Of a stretch of DNA of 64,000 bases, positions 48,101 to 60,867 are shown piece after piece. The position numbers were made by a program, and so were the translations under genes. This DNA is from Drosophila persimilis. Its lineage: Eukaryota > Arthropoda > Insecta > Diptera > Drosophilidae. Where the stretch lies: positions 13,454,001 through 13,518,000 of the forward strand of contig NW_020825289.1 of NCBI RefSeq assembly GCF_003286085.1, in the 5' to 3' direction. Positions within the stretch are counted from its first letter, which is position 1. Each line of letters starts with the position of its first letter. The notes beneath the pieces are model-generated. The model had not been told where the DNA came from, made no database searches, and worked only from the letters and a program-made list of their open reading frames with translations.

Positions 48101-51100
48101 CTTAAATTTATAAATAATAATGACGATAACGATGACGCTGACGATGTATGTAGATGATGATAAAATTGCTGCCAGGGTAAATTGAGACAAGTGGCCGATG
48201 GCTACTTCTATGCCCCGCTTGCGGCTCAATTAACAGAGGCCGCGAGACGGGGTGGACACGGCAAGAGGTACGGAAAGAAAGGAGAAATTGGAATTGGAAT
48301 AGCGGCATAGCGGCATACAGCAGACGGCATACGCGTCGTATGCGCAACATCCAGGTCTCGAAGTCTGGATCTCCAGCTGTGTGAGAAATGCTTCACATGG
48401 CAGCCTGACCAACAACGCGATTAGGTCAGCAGCAGCCACAGACATGCATACTCGTACGTATTGTACATATAATATGTATACGTATACGTATACGTAAAAA
48501 GAATGAGTGCTACATACAGAGAGGAGATCTGGACATGCGTTTGTGGCAACTTAAAAATTCCATTCAATTTATTTTCCACAGCCACAGCCGGAGATCCCCC
48601 TTTGCCGTGGGACTGCTGTGGCTTCTCGGTTTACATCACCGTGGAATGGGACTTAATGGGGTTTGTCCTAATGAGCAGAGCTTCTGCTTAAATGCAAAAC
48701 CCTTTCAGCTTAACGCCGCGTAGGAGGCGGAGGAGGAGTGCCGAGCTCTGGCGCCACTCATATTCCGAAAGAAAATCCGCTTATCGAACGGAACGGTTTG
48801 AAGGTCAGTCCTGGGGCTGGGGTCGGGTCGGGTCTTAAAGTTTGCTACAGATGTTCGAAGCGCTTTAAAGTTGCCACAAGTTCATGCCCCTTTGTCAGGC
48901 GGCACTCTCTAGAGCAGTCACTTGGCTGCCATTCAATATGGGCGTCTGCTTCAGAGATGTACCATCCGCAGATAGCAAATGTCCGATGCAGCTGGCAAAT
49001 GTCAATTTTTGCAACAATTTCTGGCTTCTATGTGCTATGGGAAGAAGGGTGGAGGAGGTAGTGAGAACGGTGTCCCAGGGCTAACTTTCTTCCAGGGAAC
49101 TCCAGAAATACCTGTGCTAACCATATATGTATATTTAAGTAAATGCTTTACCGATCTTCTAACTAACATTTCGATTCCCTCTCTTGCCTGCTGCATCTTC
49201 AAGTCGGAGGAGCAGAGCTCTGCTGCCGCCAGTCGGGTAAACTTGATAGACATCGTTCCCTTCTACACCGGATGCTGGCGGAGAAAAGAGGTACAAAGTG
49301 GTACAGTGCATCGCATGCTGGTAATGTCATGATCTTCTTCGGTGTAGCGCAACAAAAACCTCACACGGCAGAGATCTATATGCCACACGCCCACCCATCA
49401 ACAGTCAACCAAAAGCGATTTATTTCTTTCTTTATTTGTGGTTTTTTGTTGGACAATTTTCTATTAGCCGTTGGATTTCTTTATTTTCCTTTTCTTGGGA
49501 TCTCTGATGCGTGGGTTTTCGCTTTCTGGTAAAATAAAACCAAACCGGCTTTTGTATCCGATTTGTGCGCTTTTTTTGTGGGTCCCCACTGTCTTCATCT
49601 ACGATTTTGTTTCTCTATTGATTCCATTATTCGTTGAATGTTTTTTTCTTTCGTTTTCTTTGTTGTTGTTGGTTTTTGTATCGTTTGAGCTTTGGCATCG
49701 ATTTGCTAGACACAAAGATGACGCTGTCATCTATGGCCCTGTCTCTGGGTCTCGGTCTGTGTCTGTCTCCGTCTCCGTCTCTTGCTTACACATCGTTGGC
49801 TTGCCTGTTTCTGTTTTTTTTGTCCGACTTCGTCATTCTTTCTTTCACTTCCTCCTACTAGTGCATATAGGCAATGTGGATACACGAAATAAACCCACTT
49901 AGCATTGACCGCAGACCACCATTGCAGTTGCATCTTCGTGCAACCCATACGACCGCCTGCCGCCTGCCGCCTGACGCCGCATGCAACAGACCCCAGTGAC
50001 CTTTAACCACTGGCTGCCCCGTAGTTTTCCGCTTTTCGCTTCGCACTGGCGGCTGCCAATTTCATAATCCACAAAATTTCAGTGCCGTTAAAGGCACTCA
50101 GCCCCCCAGATATACATATGTATATACATATGTATGTTTGTATGTAGTTTCCACAGCCACTAGCCACTTGCCACTTGCCACTGGCCACAGCCTCAGTTAT
50201 AGCCCCACATTTCATTTGATTTCGTTGCGATTCGTTTCCAAAAAAAGCGTGTTTATAATATCGTAAATTCATATTTGACTGAATAGCCCACAGCCCCTTC
50301 TCGTCCCCCCAAGCTTCCTCTCTTAAAAGGTTGCATTTAATACGAGTGCAGTGAACACTCTTAGATAGCGGACAGCCTATCGAAACTTGGGAGATTCCCT
50401 TTGTAAAATGTTCTGAGCTCTGATTTCTGTGCATATATTTTAAAGAAAGTTTTCTTATATGAGAATACTCTTTTGTTCTCGTCTGTGGAAGTCCTCTTTT
50501 AAAGTATCTTCTGTCTTTCTTCTCGATTAAAAGAATTTACCGTATAAGACTTAAGCTCTTTGGTTCTTTTGTTGATTTGGTTTTAAGTTTCTTCATTTTT
50601 CTGATGGAAAATTTTCAATTTTTCATCGCGTGTGATTCAGTGCAAAATAATATTTCTTTGATCATTTGAGCACATATTTTGTAGTAAATTGATCTTCATA
50701 GTCCCACACAGACACACATCGATGATCCTCCACGTTTACGCAGCTCGTTAGCTATCGTTAAATATATTGTATTCGAAAATGGAGATATGTACATATGTAT
50801 GTATGTATGTGCATTGCCAATTGATTCGCCAAATATTATAATAAGATATAGGACTGTCCATTCGATAGAGTCTGCCGTCTATCTTTTGAATACTAGGAAT
50901 ACCTTTTGAGAGTACTCAAATATTCGGTCTTTGGCTTGAGTTGGCTTTCTTTCTTGTTTTTATTTGTGTGTGTGTCTGTTTATTTTCTTATTTTCCAACA
51001 AAATATTTCTTCATTTATCGCAAATTGATGTCCGAGAGCTGCGCTAAACAATTTTTAATTGGCAACGAAATTGAAACCCATTTGCCCACCCCAGAATGCC

Positions 51101-54100
51101 CCACAACTCCCAATCGGAGGCTGGGGCTGGAAACGGGTTTCTTTCGGATCAGCCATCAATTTGTTGTACTCCCCAGCGACTAACACTTGCCACCTCTTTC
51201 TCTTTCTCTCCCTCTCTCTCTCTCTCTTTCTCTGTCTGTCTAGGCGAATAAACACCGGCAAACGAATGGATTGGGATCGGCGAGCAGCGGCGGAGGAGGA
51301 GATCGAGTGCCTCCCATTGGGGGCTATCAGTGGCCGCCGGATCAGACGCCCGGAGTGATGGGGCTGAAGAATCATGGCAACACCTGCTTCATGAACGCCG
51401 TGCTGCAGTGCCTCAGCCACACGGACATTCTAGCCGAGTATTTCGTTTTGGACCAGTACAAGGTAAGTGAAAGGATGATTCCATTGAAATCATGTGAAAT
51501 AATCACTTCTAATCCACTTGCCCACTCTCCTCGCTGCAGGCTGACCTTAAGCGCCGCAACAAGATCAATTCGCGAAAGTTCGGCACCAAGGGAGAGCTCA
51601 CCGAGCAGCTGGCCAATGTGCTGAAGGCCCTATGGACATGCCGCAACGAGAGCGACCACAGCACGGGCTTCAAGGCGGTGGTGGATCGTTACGGGACGCA
51701 GTTTCGCAGCTCCACGCAGCACGATGCACAGGAGTTCCTTTTCTGGCTGCTGGACAAGGTGCACGAGGACCTCAATACGGCCAGTAAGCGACGCTACAAA
51801 AGCATCAAGGTACGGGAAATAAGACCAGAGTGCAGGACATTATAATCCCTACTTTCTACCACACACAGAACTCCTATGGCCGGTCGGATGAGATCATTGC
51901 CGCCGAGACACTGGCGAATCACATACGGTGCAACAATAGCTTTGTGCAGGCCGTGTTCCAGGCCCAGTTCCGATCCTCGCTGACGTGTCCGCGCTGCAAG
52001 AAGCAGTCAAACACCTTCGATCCCTTCCATTGCATTTCCGTGCAGCTGCCGCAGCTCACACAGCAGACGATCTTCGTTACGGTGGTGTACATGAAGCAGC
52101 AGCCGCGACAGATCAAAATGGGGCTGAGAGTGCCGGCCGGATCGCCGATTGTGGCCCTGCGGGAGCAGCTGCAGACGGACACGGGCATTGCGGGGTCGCG
52201 CATGGTGCTGGTGGACCTCAATGCCGAGGGATTCACGCGCGTCTTCTACGACACTCAGCCCGTGGAGACGCTCAGCAGCATCGAGAGCATCTACTGCATC
52301 GAGGTGCCGGAAGCCCAGGCAAAGATCGGCGCCACCCCAAAGGCCGCTCCCTCCCCATCGGCTCCCGAAGCGGCAGAAAAGATCGCCTCTGCCCCAGCAC
52401 CTGCGGCCGCCCCACAGGCAGATCTGCTCCTCCTAGTGGCCAACGTGTACAGAGCAAAGGACGGGAAAGACATGACCCGCTTCGGAGCCCCGTTTAGTAT
52501 GAAAGCTCCGCGCGACTGCTCCTACCAGGATCTACAGAAGCGGATGCTGCGCGAGATGTCGCCGCTGCTCAAGCCGGAGGTCTTCTCCTACACAACGCCC
52601 CTGGCGGACATGTTCCGCATCCGGCTGCAGGATCCCTCCGCCGACCCCGACACCTACCTGGAACAGGTGGAGCATCCGCTGCTCACCGAAATGATCGACA
52701 TGGCCCTCTCAGTGCTCGCCTCGGAGGCGGGGCCACCGCACATCAAGCTCCTGCTGGAATGGAACTCGCCCGAGGATCACTTTCTCGCCCGCCAGCAGGA
52801 GACCGACGATGAGGCCGTCGTTGAGCACGAGAGCGTGGCACGGCTAAGCGCCAGCAAGGCCAAAGATACCGCCGCCCTAACGCTGGAACAGTGCCTGGAG
52901 CACTACACCAAGGCGGAGACGCTCAGTGCTGAGGACGCCTGGCGCTGCCCCCACTGCCAGCAGTATCTGCCCGTGGTGAAGACCCTGGGCCTGTGGTCAC
53001 TGCCCGACATCCTGGTGGTCCACTTCAAGCGCTTCCGCCAGCACCAGTCGAAGGGTCCGCAAGCGGCAAAGCTCACCACGATGGTCAAGTTTCCGCTGAC
53101 CGCCTTCGACATGTCCCCCCACCTTGCCAAGGGTGTCCACGAGAGCGCCACCAGCAGCTCTCTGGGAACCCTAGATGGCGGCGGTCGCGGCTCAAATCTG
53201 TGGAAGCGGGCCCGGTCCGGCGACTCGCGCTCTTCCACCCTCAACTCTCGCTGCGACCCCAAGGACACGCGGTACGATCTGTACGCCGTTTGCTACCACC
53301 AGGGCGATACTTTGGAGACGGGCCACTATACGGCAGCCTGCAAGAACCCATACGACCGGCAGTGGTACAAGTTTGATGACCAGCGCGTGAGCAAGGTGCC
53401 CGAAGATGATATCGAACAGGACATCATCAACAACGAGGCGTATATGCTTTTCTACCAGCGACGCAGCGTAGATGCCGGAGAGTGCTCCGGCTCCAGTTCT
53501 AACTCTGGGGATCACTGGGTCTCCCGCATTGCTCCAGCCCCAGCTTCGGCAACCTCTTCATCGGCCGACTCAACATCTGGCAAGGAGAACGACGGAGCTA
53601 TTAAGGCGGAGGCGGGCTCCAGCGAAGTGGCCGAAAGTGGACCAGCCGCGGAGAAGGCCCAGTCCAAGCCCGTGAATATTCCACTCGTGAATGAAGAAGG
53701 TAAGAGAATGAGCCGCATAAGCGTCACTTACATGAATATTAATCTGTATGTAATCCCTCTCTTTCAGTTGCTCCAGAAACCACAGAAGCTGTGGCCCCAG
53801 AAGAACCCAAAGTCGCCGCCAACGAACTCCCAGCCCTCCCACTGAACATTGAGGAGCTGGACTTCGCCGATGCCGATGCGGATGTCAGTTTGAGTGAAGA
53901 TGCCAAAAATGAGGGGATAGAAGCTCCAGCAGAGCAAAGCCAAACAACTGCAGCTGCAGCAGCAGCTGCAGCACCCAAAGCTGCAGCGGCTATTGAGGAA
54001 GTCACGCACATTTTTGCCATGGACGAGGAGCAGAAAGAAGAACCCGTGGAATTGACAAAGGTCATCAGCAGGAGCGAAATACTACCCGAGAGTCTGCCCA

Positions 54101-54768
54101 CCGCTGATGTGGTTCGGACCAATGGCCATGTGAGCCCCTCCTCTAGCTCGGCTTCGTCGGAGAGCTCGCTCTCGTCGCGTTCCTCGCCACGTTCGCTTAC
54201 CACCTCCGTGGCAGCGGCATCCACGCTGCAAAACAAACTCAATGGCCACATGAATACCGCATGCTCGAGCATGTTCAATGGGAATGCGAATGCCACACAC
54301 CCGCAGCTATCCTCTAGCCTGCAGCTTACGCGGCAGGTGCTGAGCAACCACAACTGGCATGGATCCCGGAGCAGTGTCTCGGCTGTGGAGAATGCCACAC
54401 ACCAGCAGCAAAAGCAGCAGGCGGCGGCGGCAGCTAGCCTCAGTCTGCGGCACTCCTTCTCCACCAGCTCCAACTACAAGCTGCGCGAGTGCACCGAGAC
54501 GCTGTCCTCGCTGCTGCGCAATTCAACCAACACCTGCAGCAAGGACACATTGCTGTTTATTGATCAGCAGAGCCATCACCACACAGCGGGCCTCATCGAG
54601 GACGACGATGATTCGTATATGGGACGGTCCTTGTGGGTGAGTTATGCTCTGATGAGAGATACGACCTATTGCTTTTAGAAATCTTGCTAAATGTCTCATT
54701 AAATATCTCTTCTGCAGATATCCCCAGTGACGCCACACAAACTTATTACTGTTTCGCCCAAGAATTAA
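42157..54768 (+). CDS. Usp15-31: ubiquitin-specific protease of the USP31/USP43 type
   Basis: Six exons, 42157-42726, 51244-51462, 51540-51809, 51869-53699, 53768-54636 and 54718-54768, give 1269 residues. All junctions keep the frame. It is a cysteine-type deubiquitinase. The N-terminal 190 residues are low-complexity with basic patches (KKIRRAFSMPRNPFRWSRKF; RARVLRRSSFKKFLNRI). The USP domain starts at about residue 226. The Cys box GVMGLKNHGNTCFMNAVLQC puts the catalytic Cys at 238. Zinc-finger CxxC pairs are LTCPRCKKQ and WRCPHCQQY. The His box is ETGHYTAACKNPYDRQWYKF with His 839, and the domain ends AYMLFYQRR. The tail is Ser/Ala/Glu-rich. The D. melanogaster name (CG30421, Usp15-31) is from memory. 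The first intron is 8.5 kb. AATAAA is at 55886-55891. Confidence 0.92.
45073..45195. mobile_element. short inverted-repeat element (MITE-like)
   Basis: CCAAGGTGTATTGAATGT at 45073-45090 is matched by its exact reverse complement at 45178-45195. The similarity extends inward (GGTGAGG against CCTCACC), so arms of about 29 bp match at 27 positions. The interior of about 65 bp is unique and non-coding. No clear target-site duplication is visible (left flank TTTGGT, right flank ATTTGT). It could be a miniature inverted-repeat transposon or a hairpin-forming RNA locus. Confidence 0.6.
48475..48496. repeat. (GTATAC)n tandem repeat
   Basis: Self-complementary six-base unit repeated about 3.5 times, inside the USP intron. 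It is expected to form cruciform-like structure and is probably neutral. Confidence 0.7.
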
Positions 54769-56715
54769 GTGGCGATATCGGGCTATCTACAACACAGAAC
54801 ACACACAACACACAAGCAGGAAACAGGACGCAGAACACGGACACACACACAAAAACGCACTATAGATTTAAGCCTAAAGTTTACTTTATATTGATATTTT
54901 TACCGTTTAAGAACGATCGATAAGCATTACGAGGACGTTATACAACACGGTTTACTTTAGTAGGATATACATAATACGATTGCTGCAATATGGCATTAAG
55001 TGGAAAAGTTGAGATGAAAACTTCTCTACGAATTCATTAAGTTTAAGGTTATTTATTCTGATTTGATGGCACTTTCTAAAGCCAACGACGAGAAGGACTC
55101 TTGTTCACATTTTACCAATTGACATTGCATTATATTCTGTATAACTATAATATTAGTGACTAGGCCAAACAAACAGTGAAGTACAATTTCGTTTCGATTC
55201 GGTTTAGTTCTCCCCACACCTCCCCCCGCTTATAAGTACTAGCTTCTCTGTATAGATAGTTCTCCTCCATCCCCTTCCGGATATGTATCGAGGAAGTGCT
55301 TGGCATTTCCAATTAGGTTTAGTTCTTTTTTTCACGCGAAACCAAGTTTCAAACTACAATTCTGTATACATAGATACTATATAGATCTAGCTGTAAAAAT
55401 ATACCTTTACCTTGGGGGGGGACTACCTTGCACACTTTGATTTGCCATTTACCAAACGATTTGCCTAAAACTTGTAAGATTTGAGCACACATAAAAGCAA
55501 ACCGCTCTGGCACAGCGGTCTAAATATATGTATGTACTTTTTTCGATTCACATTGGTTCTATATACCCGATATTAATATAGATATATCTATAAAGATTGT
55601 ATACTGAAACATATTACTTTATAAATAGGTGTATTGTAAATGTAGAAAGCTACACCAAAACATTATATTGATAACAGTTTAAAGACTCTATGGCATTGTT
55701 TTTGCAAAATGTTTATTACATATACGTACTCTATATATACATTATATATAAATTATACATACACCACACATCCATGTATACACGGAATGGAGGAAAAGGA
55801 TCGGGTCGGAGACTATGGAGAGATGGAAGGAAATAGAAAAGAGGAAGGAACTTTATTACGATGTGTAATGTTCATTGAATTCATAAATAAACGTGAAATT
55901 GTTGGAAATAATGGAAACTCATATTTGGATGTTATTTAGAAACAACCTTTCACTTATATGAAATGTGCAAACATATAAACAGGATATCAGGTGAACCAAA
56001 ATAGGATTGAGAGAAAAACCACTACATACTCGGTTTGTCCACTTATTCGAGACCAACTCAGAAGCTTCGCGCTTGCGTAGAGTTCTCTCGAAGACAACAC
56101 CCACCATATGTTATCTGAAGAATGCCGAACAGAAGAAGGTTCGTCCCTCTCTCCAGCTACAGCCTTAACCTAGCCTAACCTAAGTGGTTGGAGCTGCTTC
56201 TTTCAGTGTTGTGGAAAATTGGGAAGCGGCATATTATACTCGTACCGTATTTTTAATTCTACACTGTAATGTAATGTACGAGTATGTATTTTATCTCCAG
56301 CAAAGTCAGCCGGAAAGACCGCTACGAAAAGTGGTTGCGGGCGCCAGACTCGGGGCTCTCTCACCGTCTCTCTGTAGCTCTCTTGTATGCTAAATTCATG
56401 GCAAAGCTTTCTTTCAATCCACTTTCTTGCGGCACGCTCTTGCCCGTTGACCGGGCCTCAAGAAGCAACAGCAGGCGACAAAGCCAGAGTCCCACTGGAG
56501 GTTCAACGTCTGCTGGCTGCCACACTCTTGGCTCAGTTTCAGTTCAGTTGCTGCACTTGACGCGTCTTGTTCTGTTCTGTGTTCGCGCTGCGGATCAAAG
56601 AAAACCGAGACCCGACTCTCAAGAAGGCCAAGACCGAGACCGAGACCGAGAAACCATTATTGTGTGCGTGTCGGAAAGAAGTTGATCGCCAGAAGAAAAG
56701 ATTGTCCCATTGAGC
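54769..56715. other. USP 3' UTR and promoter region of the Spatzle-family gene
   Basis: The USP 3' UTR probably runs to AATAAA at 55886-55891, giving a long (about 1.1 kb) AT-rich 3' UTR. The remaining 0.8 kb upstream of 56716 should contain the promoter and leader of the next gene. A GACCGAGACCGAGACCGAGA run lies near 56631-56650. No other coding sequence. Confidence 0.5.
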
Positions 56716-59467
56716 ATGGATTATCGTTTACTGTTGGTATGTGTCATTATGGGAAAGGGAATGGGATGGCATGGCATAGGAATGGGCGCCTTATAGCTGG
56801 TGCTAACTGTTTTTGCCATGTCTGAAGTTCGTTGGCCAAGTCATTTGTTTTGCAACATTTGCTTGCTGTGTGGCTGGGAAAATGGCCCGATTCTGGAGCA
56901 TGCTAATGAATTAAACTAACTGTCGAGTGGTAGGATAGGGAGTGGGGCTTTGGCTCTGTTCTAGTCGGTTCCGTTCCGTTGGTGCGTTCTTCTAGCCTGG
57001 GTGCCGCAGCAACTTTCCCGTTAGCCATAGCATGCACACATTTGGAGCACAGCACACACACGCCACCCCAACGAGTTATCTGGCTGGAGGAGCCACCTCT
57101 GGAGTTGTTGCTGGCCATCACCCATCACCCATGGACCGAAATGCGGTCAATTCTCAAATCTGCAATTAGGCTACAAATATTTACCATGCAAATTCTTTCC
57201 TGTTGTTTCTCCGTTTCATTTTTGTTGGGTTTTTTTTTTTTTTTTTGGTAACAAACGAGTTTTAGCCTCATTAGAATGGGCCAAAGAAGTGGAAAACAGA
57301 AGAATGAAACGAGACCTGAGTCTTTGACCCAATTTCCCTTTAGACGGAATTCAAATTTGTGCTGTGAATCATGTCACGAAGTCAAGAGATGCCACAGCTT
57401 GGTTTTGGGGATCATCGCATCGTACCCCAAAACAGGCAGAATCACTTGGGCATAAAACATCACAGACAGAAGGGGGGAGGAGATTGGGGAAGAGCAGTAG
57501 TGGCAATGACAGAGAAATTCCAAAGTGTCTAAGACTGCAGCCAGGCCAGTCGCCCTCACCAGCACAAAAGAGATGTTACTGACTTGACCTGAATCTCTTT
57601 GTTGAACTTTTGATTTCATTGAAGTGGCCAGAATTTCAGGGAAAGTTCCCAGTCGCCTGTCCCCTAGCCCCTAGCCCCTGGACCACAGCACTTAATGGTC
57701 AAGTGAGCAGCAGGCCCACAGAGATGCAAAGATCACAGTCTCTGTCTCAGTCTCAGTCTCGGATCTCAGTTTCAGTTTGGTTTCAGTTCAATTTTCAGTT
57801 GTCGGGTTTGTTTATTTTCAAGCCCGCAACTTTCGCGCTTTCGCCAAACAACAAAAAATGTCTCAGACGGAGAGAGAGGGAGAGAGAGGGAGAGAGAGCA
57901 TTTCTTTCCACACAATGCGGGACCATTCATGCTGACTCTGACTTCGACTTCAACTCGACAATTAATTTGATTTGTTTCTCCATGCCCCATCTGTGACTGT
58001 CTTTTTATTTTTAGAAAATTCTCAGCTTTCTGCTGCTGGCCCACTTGGGTCTTGGCCAGTCGCAGCAATCGCCCGCAACGGACTACGGTGAGGAGCAGCC
58101 GCCCGAAGGCTACTACGCCTTTGTGGAGTCCCCGAACGCCGTGCCACCAAGGGTCAGGCCGCCACCGTATACCTTCGTGAATGCGGACTGTAAGGATGTG
58201 GCGGCGGGCAAGAAGTCGGCCGTCTCCGTGCACAACATCTGCGGCGATCTGAACAAGGGACAGATACCCAAGAATCCTCTCGGACAAAACGTGCTTGGCG
58301 AGCCCTATCCCTTGTAAGTCTTTCACCTGATCTGAGAACCGAGTCGCATTCCTAAGGAAATCCACAACCATTCGTTTCCCCTCCAGCGAGCTAATACGCA
58401 ACCAGACGCTGAAGTTCCTCTCGAAGACTCTGCCCGTGCTGAAGGCCGACGACACCTTGCCCAAGGTCACCCAGATCATACGCGATGAGCCCGTGGAGCA
58501 GCTGGACAACAACAACATCGACAGGCCGTATCCCGGCTCCGGATCCACACGCATTCGTCGCAGCGTCCCCGATGGCATACAGTCCAATGAGTACAGCTAC
58601 TTCGATCCTGCTTTGGACGAGGAGGACGGACACCACCAGCAGCAGCAGCAGCAGCAGCAGCGGGAGCAGCAACAGAAAAGAGCCGCCGAAGAGCGTAAAC
58701 CCCGAAAGTTCTGCGATGGCGGTGGCGTGTAAGTAAATCCTATAATCTTCATCGGAATCATCAGCATCCCTCACGAACTGCAACAGGTCCTTTGAGCTAA
58801 TCCCTAATAATCTCTCTCCCTTAGATTCTGCACATTATATCGGGCCATTCAGGGAGACACTGGCAGTGCCGCCGCTGCCACGCCCACAGCAGAGAGACGG
58901 GAGGAAGTGGGACCCATTAGATATGAGGGTCCGCCCACACCCTGCCCCGCCAAGGTGGAGTATGCCACGCCAGTGTTCGCAAAGAACTACCAGGGCGCCT
59001 GGCGCTATGTGGTCCAGATCCCCTACGAGGGCTACTTCACCCAGACGGTGGAGGTGACGCGCTGCATCCAGGCCAGGTGCCACTATCTCGACGGTGGATG
59101 TCTCTCCTCGCCCCGCTGGGTTAGCCTGCTGGTTGCAGAGATCTTCTACCCCAATGCGGAGGACACCGTGCCCACCAGCTCAACGACCACCCAGGCGCCC
59201 TCGGTGCAGGACTTCCAGGCCTATCAGCAGTACCTGCAGAAGCGTGCCGGTGTGGCCACCGCCTCCGATGGTACCTCCTCCACGGGTCCAAATGGAGCCG
59301 GAGCGGGCGTGGCGCCAGCGGATGCCCACTGCGATGGGCACGATGAGCTGGGCTGCTTCCAGGTGCGTCTCTACTACGACTGGTTCTTGATCCCCGGCTC
59401 CTGCAAGTGCTGGCGTCCGGACTACTTTGCCAAATACGTGCGCCGGAAGTCAGTGGCCGATTTGTGA
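56716..59467 (+). CDS. spz6: Spatzle-family cystine-knot ligand, probably Spatzle 6
   Basis: Four exons, 56716-56736, 58015-58313, 58387-58728 and 58825-59467, give 434 residues. It is a secreted Toll-receptor-type ligand precursor. The tiny first exon (MDYRLLL) joins KILSFLLLAHLGLG to make a signal peptide. The prodomain contains CKDVAAGKKSAVSVHNIC and a furin-type site RIRR at 162-165, then a poly-Gln tract (8 Gln). The knot domain carries the family pattern KNYQGAWRYVVQIPYEGYF, RCIQARCHYLDGGC, and the closing half CFQVRLYYDWFLIPGSCKC. About 80 residues rich in Thr/Ser/Gly/Ala separate the two halves of the knot. Family membership is clear; the paralogue (spz6 rather than spz3/4/5) is less sure. 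AATAAA is at 59685-59690. Confidence 0.85.
56737..58014 (+). other. spz6: first intron of the Spatzle-family gene
   Basis: Donor GTATGT, acceptor TTTAG; 1278 bp splitting the signal peptide. It contains a T-run near 57229-57246, CAGTCTCAGTCTCAGTCTC near 57738-57760 and GAGAGAGGGAGAGAGAGGG near 57872-57897. No nested coding sequence is recognised. Confidence 0.7.
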
Positions 59468-59802
59468 GAGCCCATGAGATCTTTAGATCCTTAGCATAAG
59501 TGTACTCTTTAGCAGTTAAGAGAGAAGGATCGAGATGAAGTGCTCATTCTAGTGACCCAGGCGAAGGATCCATCGACTTGGATTGCGTAGAGTCTGCAGT
59601 TCGTGACAGATACCAGATACAATTTTAACTTAGGCGATTAGCTCCCTCTTTGACTGATTAAGCCAGGCGCATTGAATTTCTACTAATAAATAAATATATT
59701 TCTTCTAAAATGCCCCCCCACCTCTATCTCTCGCTCTTCTCTGCTCGCCGATTCGCTTGCGGGGATTTAGGCTAGGCCAAACCGCTTCGATGGTAGTGTG
59801 CT

Positions 59803-59853
<51 letters not shown>

Positions 59854-60867
59854 GGGGCCTGTGCCTCCTTATGCTCTTCGTGAGTATCTGTGTGTGTGTT
59901 GTGTTTGAAAGATCCACCGAAAAAAGCAACAACAGAAACGAAACCAGTCCCGCCGCCAGTCAACCAGTTGAGCATGCGTGCCCGCCACAGTCTCGAGACC
60001 CATAGTCGAGTGTGCAGTCAACAGCACAACCAGTCAGTTGGGTTTGGGTGTTTTGGCCGGGAGCTGGACCGAACTGAAGCGACGCAGAGCGCCGACGCGA
60101 CGCCGCACTGGAAGTGCATTACATACACATTGGAGCCACCACTGCCGCCACTCGAAAATAGGTGCAAAACTTGTGCAAAGCCTTGACGAACGGCCTCAAA
60201 AGGCTGCCACACAGAATCGCACTCTGAATTGGTGGATACATTTCCGCATAGCTTAAGGTAAGTACTCGTACAATAATGCCGAAAAGTATTGGTTTCTTAA
60301 GAGACTGGGCTTGGGGGAAATTTAAATCCAATTTGTAGGTGGAAACTTGTGCCAAGTCTTGACGAAAAGTTACAAGATGTTCGCAAAAGCATTTGGATTC
60401 TGAGTGAAGTTTTTGTTTATAAACAATCCCATACAATGGGAAAAAATATGAAACAAAGCAGGAAAAGGAGGCCGTAGCTTTAGATACCATTGCAGAATGG
60501 TACTGTGACAGTTTTATGATTTTACAGTGCAAACTTTTGAAAGGCGAATAACCTTCCTTGTGTGCCCTATAAGTCCGTCAAGAAACACTAGTGCCTTTAG
60601 CAACGGTATAAAACAGTTCAGGGCGTGAGTCTTTCCTTTTGGAAGATGATGTGAGCCATGGGTTAGGCAATTCTCTTTGGTTTTCCCATCATACATTCCA
60701 TCAACATCTCCACCTCTGTCTACGTCTTAGACTCCGTTCGTTGACTGAATCATGAAAGATCCAAATGGGCTCACATGAATATTCAAGTTATGCATTGAGT
60801 CCACTGCGTGGGACCATCCATAATCCGAGTACACACTTTCCATTTTGGGTCTCTCTTTCAGAGGAAG
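59468..60867. other. intergenic, with probable 5' exon and intron of the SAPCD2 homologue
   Basis: After the spz6 polyadenylation signal (59685-59690) comes a pure (GT)21 microsatellite at 59809-59850. A probable non-coding first exon of the next gene ends at 60257 (CTTAAG/GTAAGT), followed by an intron of about 604 bp ending CTTTCAG at 60861. The transcription start was not determined; no TATA or motif 1 box is obvious. Confidence 0.5.
59809..59850. repeat. (GT)21 microsatellite
   Basis: Uninterrupted dinucleotide repeat of about 42 bp, the longest perfect microsatellite in the window. It is likely length-polymorphic. Confidence 0.95.

Larger units (their letters stand above)
42727..51243 (+). 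other. Usp15-31: 8.5-kb first intron of the USP gene
   Basis: Donor GTAAGT at 42727, acceptor TCTAG at 51243. I find no nested gene: the many short frames are isolated and low-complexity. It contains a 123-bp inverted-repeat element (45073-45195), GAGA runs near 44939-44955 and 47150-47170, a (CAA)n run near 47388-47408 and a GTATAC tandem at 48475-48496. A first intron of this size usually carries transcriptional control elements; none is recognisable here. Confidence 0.65.

Noticed and set aside
51985-52497. 170-codon frame overlapping the USP exon in another phase
   Set aside because: Shadow frame caused by high GC at third positions. The USP frame has clear zinc-finger and catalytic motifs.
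53739-54473. 244-codon minus-strand frame opposite the USP C-terminal tail
   Set aside because: Ser/Ala/Cys-rich shadow of the low-complexity tail, with no homologous domain.
59705-60005. Frames rich in His-Thr or Val-Cys over 59.8 kb
   Set aside because: Translation of the (GT)21 microsatellite.
60808-60867. Upstream ATG of the SAPCD2 homologue at 60808
   Set aside because: It lies 5' of a good CTTTCAG acceptor (ending 60861), so it is intronic. The similarity to SAPCD2 begins after 60868.
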